Shown here: positions 22,525 to 31,493 of the stretch, one piece after another
Position numbering within the stretch: position 1 is the first letter of the stretch
Layout: each line of letters begins with the position of its first letter
Assembly (NCBI GenBank): GCA_010093685.1
Contig: MU006227.1
Span: 124,001 to 188,000, forward strand
Direction: 5' to 3'
DNA length: 64,000 nt
Source of the DNA: Ophiobolus disseminans
Lineage: Eukaryota > Ascomycota > Dothideomycetes > Pleosporales > Phaeosphaeriaceae
Made by a program: the position numbers and the translations under genes
Notes under the pieces: model-generated
What the model was told of the DNA's origin: nothing
The model's input: only the letters and a program-made list of their open reading frames with translations
Database searches by the model: none

Positions 22525-23135
22525 ATGCTCCTTGCTTTTCTTCTATCTTGGGTTTCCCTCTTGTCTGTTGCAGCAGCTCGCTCATCAAAAGGTGGAACAT
22601 ATGGCGAACTAGCCATCAAATTCGATGGGTCTTGCGACCGTGACCAGCAAGCGGTTGTTCAAGCAGCTTGGAGAGATGCCATACACATGGCGAAATATGT
22701 CGCGGAAACCCCTCCCGTCGCCGCAGATAACTGAGCCGGTACGACAAGACACCATCGAAGCTGGGCGGCCAGTGGACAATCGCAGGCAGAGTAAGTGCCT
22801 TCCCACCAAGGCAAAAGATCCGCAGCAACTAATTCTATCGATAGGTCTACGCCATCTGGATTACCCCCAAAACACACACCGTGTCCTTCACAGACGTAAG
22901 CCAGCCCGGCCCGTTGAAATGCAAAGACTTCGACGGCACTGGTCAATGGCGATTGACCGATACCAACTCCGCTACAAATTAAACTATAACGCCAACGCTG
23001 TGCTCTTGCTGGGTGGACAACGCGCCTGGGAATCCAGAAGTGTTTTGCAAGCCGCGTGGTGGGTGTGGGGTGGTTGAGCAGGGGTACGAGAATCGTGTCG
23101 TGGCGGGTGATGCTCTGCCGTTGGTGTGTCCGTAA
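22525..23135 (+). pseudogene. Secreted family copy A, internally deleted relic
   Basis: Begins with a good signal peptide (MLLAFLLSWVSLLSVAAA), then AIKFDGSCDRDQQAVVQAAW, matching the starts of copies B and C. The frame then jumps straight to the C-terminal module: QWTIAGR, an intron with GTAAGT donor, VYAIWITPKTHTVSF, CKDFDGTGQWRLTD, an in-frame TAA at 22980-22982, and CSCW...FCKPRGGCG. About 400 residues present in B and C are missing. A shift is needed between the two parts as well. Non-functional as a full-length protein. Confidence 0.7.
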
Positions 23136-23680
23136 GTAAGGCCGTAAGAGAGCTGGCGACATTGGGTTTGCGATGATTCGTGCGCGCTGAGATAGGTAAA
23201 TGCATACATAGCAAGCACTTTTGCCGGCTCATTGCTGACATAATGTGAGGCGCACTCCTGCAACACCTAGCAGCAATCTTTTGGACATGACACAATGGTA
23301 CAGTACGATTACCCCAATCTTTCTTTGCACACATTAGTATCAATCTTTCTTTGTGGTTGGCGAGATGCGCGGTATCACAAGAGCATGGGCGACAAACGCT
23401 TTGTCCGCACGAAGCCATGCGCTGAAATGACTCTTCTTTGCTCCGCTTCTTTCTCCTTACAACGGATTGTCTTTAGTTCAAAGTGAAATCTGGCAGTGGG
23501 CTTTGTTCGCACACGCCAACATGTCTATGCTTTGTCGGTGTTGGTTGTCAGCTGCAATCTCGAGTCCGAAGGTAAAAGCATGGCTTGCTCTAAGTTCCTG
23601 GTCAGACTTCCTTCCATATTTTGCGTTTTTCGCATACTTCGTCCTACCACAATCTATCTCTTTTAGAGTTCCTCCAAAGC
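23136..23680 (+). other. Upstream region of copy B, duplicated before copy C
   Basis: The stretch about 23400-23620 (gaagccatgcgct..., ctttgctccgcttctttctc, acgccaacatgtctatgctttgt, gtaaaagcatggcttgc) recurs with small changes at 29430-29920 before copy C. The duplication therefore covers promoter and leader, not only coding DNA. Confidence 0.7.
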
Positions 23681-25809
23681 ATGCTCTTTCCGATTATTCT
23701 GACTTGGGTCTGCCTTTTTGGTACTGGTGCGGCCCAATGGATCAAGCAATCCGCCAACCAACCGGTCACGTTCGATGACACCTGCAACGATGCCCAGAAA
23801 AAGATTATCGTAAACGCTTTGACAGATTCGTACATGATGGCAGATTTCGCAAGCGAGGCTAATGGTAGACTTGACCTGACTACCAATAACCCAGCATTTC
23901 TGGATCTTTTTGGTCTTACTGCCATGAACAATCTGTCGACCATTGAGGCTACGTTCAAGAAACTCGTCTATAATTATGAGGGATGGAAGATTGCTGCATC
24001 TTGCGACCTGAATGACTCTGATCCGCTTTGTGCCGATCCAACCTCCCATGGTTTCATCGGGTCTGAATTCGGCCAGTCTTCGAGTTTCTCACCCCGATTT
24101 GTGTTTTGTAACACGTTTTGGGGCTTGTCTCCGTTGTACACCCAAATGAGAAAAGCAATAGGTCATTACTGGGACCTTAGTGCTCGATTTGACTTGGGGT
24201 ATTATAGCAGTAACCAAGGTAAGATTGATTGGTTATGCTTCCAGGGTTGTTTCGCGTTAGGCGCGCTAACATGACTACGGCAGGAACTGCTGTGCTTCGG
24301 AAATTGATGCAGCATACACCTCCAGAGGGTGGAATGTCACGTCGAATCTCTGAGCTCTGGGTCCTCCTGCCTTATCACGACGGTACCGCAAAATGGACTG
24401 CATGTCGTGGTATCTATTGAGTACGACTATTAGCACGTCTTGGTGGAAAAGCTAAGATCGGAGATGGTGGAAGTTTGTTGAATGGTACGTGCAAGAACAG
24501 GCAGATTAATACATTTTCTAAGAACCTAAACTGACTTGTGAAGCCGAGAACTTGGCGCTTTACGCCCTAGCTTTGTTGGTACGGCGACGGCTAATACTGG
24601 CTTCTACCCATGGCTTCCGTTCCTCGATAGACAATTGAGAAACGAGACGAACGCGATTAAATTGTCAGCGACAACGGCGTGACGGGATACTGGGCAACCA
24701 AAGCCTTCAGCGTAGAGACTACCTCTCGAGTATATTATCACAACGCACGATATCAGATCGAACTCAATGCGACCGATCTTATCTCGAAGATTGATGCGAC
24801 ACGGATGAGAGATCTTTCTACAACGTACTTGGCTTCATACCAGAACTACACTAAAGCGTTTAATTCTGAGATGGACAACTTTCTTCGGAATTGGAAAAAC
24901 GCATCCGAAAACAATTTGTGGAACATTAGACTGAACCCGCAGTTTTCTTGTTTTAATCCAAGTATCAACTCGACGTACCTCGGATACGACACCAAGGAAG
25001 CACTTGATTTGAGTCGCGAGTTTTGTGACAACTACGTCGAGCCTTTGCTTAAATCCAATTCCTTAAACTATGAGGCTACACGAATGTTTATACCTTTGTA
25101 CACCGCAATGTTGAAAACCAACAGACTTCTCTTGTACGCAACATGGTACGGACTGGTTCAAACCATACCATAGCATTTGCGATTGCAGGCGATGTGTACG
25201 ACATGGTGGATGAAAAGGCTGTTGCAAACCTTTTTGAGGGCATCTTTGATGGTGTGGACAGCCAGATTAGGAGTTGCGAGGACACGTTCAAGAACATCAT
25301 AAGCCTGGTGAGCATTTAATCCGACAGACATATCCTTTAAAGCCAATGCTAATGGACATTAGTGCGATGCTACGGAGAATGGTATGGGTAGAAAAGCTGG
25401 CGGCAAATTCAGTGCTAGCGGAAGGGTAAGCAGCTCACATTTTCTTTTGATCCTGTTTGAACACGGTCACTAATTATGAGACCAGATCTACGCTATCTGG
25501 AGCACTTTATCCACACACAATCCCACCTTTGACGATATCGTGCGACCAAACCCCATCGAATGCCCTAACTTTGACGACGAGGGATGGTGGCGCATACGGG
25601 ATGCCAGTTATGACATTGAGCCGAAATTGGTGTCACAGGAAAACCTGGATAACATGTGTATTTGTGGGCTACAAGATCCTAGTGGGTATCAAGCGCAGAT
25701 CCATGACCTGTTTTGCAAGCCCAAAGGGGGTTGTGGCGCACTGGGAAGCAGTAAGAACATGACTCCGGCTCGGGGAGGCTTGTTTTCTTGTCCGAAGCTG
25801 GACGATTAG
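23681..25809 (+). pseudogene. Secreted family copy B (zincin-like?), most complete but broken
   Basis: Signal peptide MLFPIILTWVCLFGTGAAQ, then VTFDDTCNDAQKKIIV. Exon 1 is 23681-24218; intron 24219-24283 has a CTAAC branch site. Next come FVFCNTFWGLSPL, a degenerate metal-motif candidate VLRKLMQHTPP, ENLALYALA, YPWLPFLDRQL, a ~160-residue Asn/Ser/Tyr-rich part, and the C-terminal module IYAIWSTLS...FCKPKGGCG. Defects: TGA at 24418-24420, frame changes near 24560-24600, 24655-24680 and 25130-25160. The FCxxFW, xHx, ALYALA order recalls secreted M35-like metalloproteases, where HExxH would be expected; here it is not HExxH. Family assignment is therefore tentative. The last codons overlap a tandem 49-bp duplication. 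Confidence 0.65.
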
Positions 25810-25858
25810 GACTCCGGCTCGGGGAGGCTTGTTTTCTTGTCCGAAGCTGGACGATTAG
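25761..25858 (+). repeat. Perfect tandem duplication of 49 bp
   Basis: 25761-25809 and 25810-25858 are identical, starting gactccggctcggggaggct and ending gacgattag. The first unit carries the stop codon of copy B. Confidence 0.95.
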
Positions 25859-25929
25859 AAGCATCGGAGAGGCATTTGTTGAAGCGGCGTTAGTAGGTAC
25901 TAGGATCATTGCTCTTTCTGGCGCAGAGT

Positions 25930-26075
25930 TGCTAACAATCAAATCAATCAAGCCTAGGCTGTCAGCTTGGCTTGAGGCTTGGGAAAAGTAATACTTGGCT
26001 TGATTGATTGACTTCATCACGTTTTTAGGGCATGGATTGGCTTGAGGCTTGATGATAGCTTGACAATTAGCGGAG
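25930..26075. repeat. Left subterminal repeat cluster of hAT element
   Basis: Several copies in both orientations of short motifs such as aatcaagcc, ggcttgattg and ggcttgaggcttg. Such clusters are known transposase-binding sites in hAT elements; that role is inferred here. Confidence 0.75.
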
Positions 26076-26098
26076 TTGATAATATCTATCTACTGTGG

Positions 26099-28648
26099 CT
26101 ATTCGCTTTCCTCAGCCCAATCAGACAAGCCGTAGAGAGCGTCTATCTCCGCGTCAGTTGTGTCTGTAGCAATGCCGCTGCCTTGATTGAACCCAGCCTT
26201 TAACCACCTTCGTACGCACTGGATAGCAGCTAACAACTGGGATGAGATTGCCCGCCGTCGAGGCTCTAAGAGGTCGCCAAGCTCGCTGAACATGCGCTCA
26301 CACTCGCAGCTAGACGCTGGAATAGAAAGGATGTCGATAGCCATCTGGGCGAGATTGGGGTATCGATCGCGCAAGCCTAACCAGTACTTGATAGGTGAGT
26401 TGACAGCATCACTATTCTTCTCCACCCTCGGCTCACAACTCTTCCACCTCTCAAACTCATCTAGGTCGCCCATCTCAGGGCTGCAGTTGAGCCCAGGGTC
26501 AATAATGGCTTCAATCGCGTCGTCGATGTCGTTGCGGACAACCTTCGGCCGCCTAGTCGGGCGCGGGAAGGTGTTGTACTCAGCCCAGAGGGCACGAAAT
26601 GCGCGGTTGTTGGCATCTAGCCACTTGGGTTTGTCAGCCCATGCGACGTCGCAGTACGTCTTATAGCGTGGATAGAGGATTGTTGCTGCATAATATGCCG
26701 GTGATAGATCCAGCTTCGTGTAGTACTCATTGACTTTCGCCCAGGCTGCGCGGATATTGATCGCAAGATGGTCTTCAGGCGCCTCCTCATGCGCGTTGAA
26801 ATTGACTGCATCGTACGTCTTCACACGCTCTTCGTAGTAGCCCAGCAAATACTCAAATACTGGAATAATCTCTGCAATAGCACCATAACGGCCTCCTTTG
26901 CCGCGACCTTCAAGTCGCTTTGTTGCCATTTTCAGAGGCTTTAGCAAATCCATGTACTCAGTCACCACCGCCTAGTCAGCGGCTGTCAGCCCATTGGATC
27001 GCATCCACTGTGCCGCTATAGGTAGCTTGTTGCCGCGGCTTATAGCGTACGTGTCCTCATCTCGTACACGACGTATGTGGTGATTGGCGTATGCGTTGAC
27101 AGCGACTTGTAGCCTAACAGCGCGCTCGAAGGCAGAGTAGAACGAATTCCAGCGTGTGACGACTGGCTTGACCAGCTCAAGTATTTCGCGCTGTTCTGAA
27201 AGCAGCTCAGCGTTGGCAAGATGTTGAAAATTCTCAAACAGCTCGTGCTGCTGTGGAGTTTTGATGTAGCTGATGATACTAAGAAGGACACCAAGTGGCC
27301 CATCCTTGCGCCAATTGCGCATAAGATCGTATTCAATAGCAAGCTCAGTTTTGTCATTGCCGTACGCGTCGTCGTTGTTAGCCCAGAGAAGCGTCTGACC
27401 GATAAGGTTGAGAATGTGACACCCACAACGGAGGCGGCGATGGGTAGCGGTTAAGCCCATCTGCTGCGTGATTTTGTCGACTGCAGTGTCGTTGTTGGTA
27501 GCATTGTCAAGCATGAAGTAACCAATCGTACGCGAAGTTACTCCAAACTGCTCCAACGTTTTGCTAACAACTTCAGCTATTTTCTCACCAGTATGAGCAC
27601 CCGTAAGCTGCGGCAGGGCGATAGGAACATCCACAATGTCGCCAGTGATGTCGACATAATGGGCAACAACGCCCATAAAGCCACGTTTGCCGCCTTTAGT
27701 TGTCCAGCCGTCAAAGCTAATATGGATCTTGCTTTGCGATTGCGATAAAGCATAGACGACCTAAGGCTTTATGTGGTTGTACAGTTGCATTACAAAGCGT
27801 GATACGCTTGAATGGTGCGACCACAATGACGCTTCAGCCTCTGGATTGGCAGCCGCGATTAATTGACGGAACGCTGGTGTCTCGAACTCGCGCAGCGGGT
27901 GGTTGTTTTCGACGAGCCAAGTGACAGCAGCAAGCCGAAAGCTGTGAGCCTTGAAGCATCCAAGCTCATTAGCGACGTCCTGTGGTATGCTGATCTTCCC
28001 ATCCTTGAAAACTTGACGGAGACACTTTGGCACTAGCCTAGCCACCTTTGCTGGCCGATCTGGTGCCTGGTAGCCGTGGCCGCGTTTGTCCTGCTCTAGG
28101 TGGCGCGCGGAGGTTGACGTTGACAGTGTTGTTTCGTACAGGCCACCACCTCCAGCGTCTATGATTTTGCGCTCATGACAGTAGCGACAGACAAAGAAGG
28201 TGCGGTTAGGTTCCTTAATAAGTACAACGCGGAAGCCGTAGCGGTATATCCAGCTCTTCTTGTGCTTCTGTGTGACCAATGGCTTCATGTACTTAGGCAA
28301 ACGCGACTAGCAAATGCCCTCAAAGTTGTCCCCAAAGCGTTCGTTAAAGGCCTCGCTGTTGATGGCCTCGGTCGCCTCGATCGCTTCTGTCGCGGCATTG
28401 CTACCCTCCAAAGGTGTGGCGATGGCGTCTTCAGGCTGAGAGTTGCGCATTTGAGACTCGAATGTCACCGTAGATGGCTCGATAGCCAGAGAAGCAGCAA
28501 TCGTCAGGCATTTGCGCGGGGATAGGCGTTGAGGTAGTTGCTGGGTCGTGTTTCCGCTCTTAGGTTGGAATTCTGTGTCGTGAGTTTCGACTCTAGCCCG
28601 TTTGCGAAGAGGGGCTACGCTGTTGCGAGAGCGTTTCTGAGGTGGCAT
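26099..28648 (-). pseudogene. hAT transposase with three in-frame TAG stops
   Basis: One frame from ATG 28648 (MPPQKRSRNSV, basic, likely nuclear signal) to the stop at 26099, about 850 codons, interrupted by TAG at 28307-28309, 27761-27763 and 26972-26974. Parts in order: BED-like zinc finger (CRYCHERKI), HSFRLAAVTWLVENNHPLRE, RNase H-fold motifs FDGWTTKGGKRG, YFMLDNATNND, CGCHILNLIG, and the hATC dimerisation domain (PASSCECERMFS...LEPRRRAISSQLLAAIQC). Context suggests the first and third stops replace Trp (ICxSRLPKYMKP; ADxAVVTEY), i.e. TGG to TAG. No frameshift was needed, so damage is by point changes only. Confidence 0.9.
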
Positions 28649-28974
28649 AGCGATAGTAGGTGTAGAGAAAAGCGACTTAAGCGTGTGTATAAGCAATGTT
28701 GTCAGCAATGTTCATGGGTTAGTGTAGAGTGGTGCTTTACGTCAACTTGTCATGAAACGTCCCTAAGGCTCCTCCGCGGAGATGCCAAGGGGCGCTAGTA
28801 CAGGCTGGAACTAGCGCAAGGCTTTGCAAAACCCTCACCAAGTTTGTCTCCGCGCTCTCTATAGCACTTTGTACGATTTTCTCTCAATCAATAATTCAAA
28901 TTACTTCTTCTTATTATGAATGGGACGTAGCCTGTTTCGGCTCGTCTCATCTTCGAGCTTGTCATGTTCTAATA

Positions 28975-29130
28975 TGTAGTAACAAAACATCAAGCCAATC
29001 AAGCCTACTCAATCAAGCTTTGTCGTTGCGTTTGATTTGCTTGCAAGTTTACTATAGAGGGGCTTGATTGATGAAGCAATCAAGCTGCAAGCCGAAAATG
29101 CAAGCCAATCAAGCTGGCTTGATTGTTAGC
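28975..29130. repeat. Right subterminal repeat cluster of hAT element
   Basis: Many copies of caatcaagc / gcttgattg between about 28990 and 29130, mirroring the left end. Confidence 0.75.
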
Positions 29131-29145
29131 AAGTCTGTTCTGGCG

Positions 29146-30016
29146 TTCTTGTAGGTTAGACCTTGTTATAGACTTCTCATAAGCATTTCACAGTATCAAC
29201 GTCGTTTTCATTCTACTGTAAGTCACCGAAAGGAATCTCCACTTTACGAAAAAGCAGTATTGAGCCATGCGATTGCATGAGGAAAAGCACGTACCAGTCA
29301 TACACTCCACATTCTCTCAAGTCCACCTAAAGTATAACCACTCCTGCACCAAACCTCAACCTCAAACACAATACTTCATTTTGCTAACATCGCACCTTAC
29401 AAGCACCACATCACAAAGGCTTAGCCCAACGAAGCCATGCGCTAAGATAAGTCCCCTTTGCTCCGCTTCTTTATCTTTATAGTAGATTGTCTTCCAAGGT
29501 GTCAGACCTAGCAGCTCAACCTCATCGGTACATCGTGATCCCCTATCGGTCCGATACATGAGCTTACATGAGCACGGTACATTCCAGTACCTTCTATGGC
29601 TTCCACAGCCACTCTTTCCACATCATATGCTTACGCGTACTCTTGTATATAATCTTGCTTGTCTACTCTATAGAACAATCAACCTTCTTCTTCATCTCTG
29701 CTCTATTCTCACACAAGGTTTAGTTCAAAGCGAACTTTGGCGGCGGGCTTTGATCGTGCATGCCAAAATGTCTATGCCTTGTTCGTACACACCAACGTGT
29801 CAATGCTTTGTTCGTACACGCCAACATGTCTGTGCTTTGTCCTCCCAAGCAAGAGTCAAAGACAGGTGTTGGTTGCAATCTGCAATGTCGATTCTCATGG
29901 TAAAAGCATGGCTTGCCCCATCCATGGATGTTGCGGATTTGGTTTCCTTCATTTATTGCATTATATGCATACTTTTTTGGTCTTTCAACGCTAACTCTTC
30001 TCATCTTCGGTCAGGC
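29146..30016 (+). other. Upstream region of copy C, duplicate of that before copy B
   Basis: Shares with 23400-23620 the same order of motifs (gaagccatgcgct, tttgctccgcttcttt, atgtctatg, gtaaaagcatggcttgc). Compared with B it has extra DNA, including a small minisatellite at 29768-29840. No gene of its own is recognised. Confidence 0.65.
29768..29840 (+). repeat. 29-bp minisatellite, about 2.5 units
   Basis: Units at 29768-29796, 29797-29825 and a partial 29826-29840, core ttcgtacac(a/g)ccaac(g/a)tgtc. The matching region before copy B has only one unit. Confidence 0.85.
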
Positions 30017-30203
30017 ATGTTTCTCTCAGCTATCCTGTCTTGGACTGGCATCCTTTGCGCTGTTGCAGCACAACACACCAATAGAACCGCCGGCCCACCG
30101 GGTTCGCTTGCTTCGGAAATCGATAAGTCAACAATAAAGTTCGATAACACTTGCAATGACGCCCAAAAAGGTGTCATAGAAAGAGCTTTCAAGGATGCCG
30201 CTA

Positions 30204-31493
30204 CAAGGGGGGTGCACGAACGGATTGGGAACCACCCCAGCACATGGGCCATGGAAATGCATCGAATTTGTCACAAATACAGTGTATTTTACATACAAAT
30301 TTGGACTAGTCCAGTGCCTCAGTATGACGTGTGGCCCCCCTCAGCCTTCTGTACAGCCTGGCAACGCTCGTTCATGTTTGTACAATACTTTTGGATATCC
30401 TTCAGCTCAATCTTTGCCCACTCCTCCCAAATACAGGCAATCAGCTTCTCTTTCGTCTCTGGAAAGTGGCGTTGAACCCTGTATTTCAACAATCTCTATA
30501 CGTTCTTAATTGGATTCAAGTCTAGAGAGTTGGCTGGCCACTAGAGTAGCTGGATTGCTCTCTCATATAGGGCTTTTTTAGTTGCGTAGGCTGTATGAGA
30601 TGAAGCCCCATCCTGCATAATGAGGCTGTTTCTATTACCCACACGGAAAACCTTATGCTCCTCTTTGAAGGTTTGAATAAGAGGAATAATATGCTGAATA
30701 TACGCAGTAGAGCAGATATTGCCAATCTTCTCTCTCTCCCAAATGAAGAGAGGTCCCTTTGAGCTATCTCCACTAATACAAGCCCACACGTGCATGCAGG
30801 CAAAGTCTTTAAACTTTGGCACGCAACAAGCTTAGAGATATTTCTCCTTAGGCCTCCGTGTTACATAGACTTTCCCTCTCCCACATTGGAAAGCTGCCTC
30901 ATCACTCTAGATAATACGGTTCCAGATATCTTGTGCCCAATTCTTAGCTATCTCTGTCTAAAATAAGCGGTCGTTAATATGTTTCTCTGTAAGAAAAGGC
31001 TTCTCTGTAGCTACACGTTGGTAGTATCCTTCTTTGTTGAAGGCCTTTGTTAACGTACGGTTGTTAACGTGAATATTCAGCTCATAGGCAATCTCTTCAA
31101 AAGGCTTAAGCCGTTGTTTGTGAGAGGCTGTAGCGTATGAAACAAGACGTTGGCGGAGAGGAGTATTCAAGAGAGGTGATCGGCCAGAAGGAGGCTTCTG
31201 AGGTGTGACTAGACTAAGAGCGCAATAGCAAACAGTCTCGTATGGGATCTCAAGGGCACGTGAGATCCTTGCGTATGGCCAACCAGCTTGGTGGCGGAGA
31301 GCGTGTATACGGCCGCGTTCTTGAGCAGTAAGACGACGTTGAGGTGCTTTGGGGGCCATGGCTATCTGCTGTATGTACAGTCATCAAGCGTTCTCAAAAT
31401 ATATACAAGTTTCTATTGGCGTAAGGAATCTTCGGTGTGCTTCCATGGCCCGTGTGCTAGGGTGGGTCCCAATCCGTTCGTGCACCCCCCTTG
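30204..31493 (-). mobile_element. Tc1/mariner-type transposon, 1290 bp, mutated
   Basis: Terminal inverted repeats start CAAGGGGGGTGCACGAACGG at both ends; they diverge slightly further in. TA duplications lie at 30202-30203 and 31494-31495. The transposase on the minus strand carries five stops. It has different terminal repeats from the intact element at 15.3 kb, so it is a different lineage. Confidence 0.95.
30319..31359 (-). pseudogene. Mariner transposase with five stops (RIP-like)
   Basis: One continuous frame of 347 codons, from ATG 31359 (MAPKAPQRRLTAQERGRIHA) to TGA at 30319-30321, with TAG/TAA at 30958-30960, 30907-30909, 30832-30834, 30541-30543 and 30496-30498. Two replace expected Trp codons (IIxSDEA, KNVxRL). 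The catalytic Glu in NPIENVW is Lys (GAG to AAG, codon 30505-30507) and SPDLNP reads SLDLNP. All these are C-to-T or G-to-A transitions, the RIP pattern. The spacing is DD34(E to K). No frameshift is needed. Confidence 0.92.

Larger units (their letters stand above)
25924..29137 (-). mobile_element. hAT-superfamily DNA transposon, 3214 bp
   Basis: Ends form 19-bp inverted repeats with one mismatch: CAGAGTTGCTAACAATCAA on the left, CAGACTTGCTAACAATCAA on the right. They are flanked by a perfect 8-bp target duplication TTCTGGCG at 25916-25923 and 29138-29145. The CAG start and the 8-bp duplication are hAT hallmarks. Both ends carry many GCTTGATTG/CAATCAAGC repeats. The transposase on the minus strand has three in-frame TAG stops, so this copy is not autonomous. 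Confidence 0.95.

Noticed and set aside
24283..24420. Confident metalloprotease call for the secreted family
   Set aside because: The candidate metal site reads LRKLMQH, not HExxH, and all copies are damaged, so only a tentative zincin-like label was kept.
29768..29840. CRISPR-like array
   Set aside because: Adjacent repeat units without spacers; a minisatellite in a eukaryotic genome.
30319..31359. Two or three separate small transposase genes
   Set aside because: All pieces are in one frame split only by stop codons, so it is one mutated transposase.
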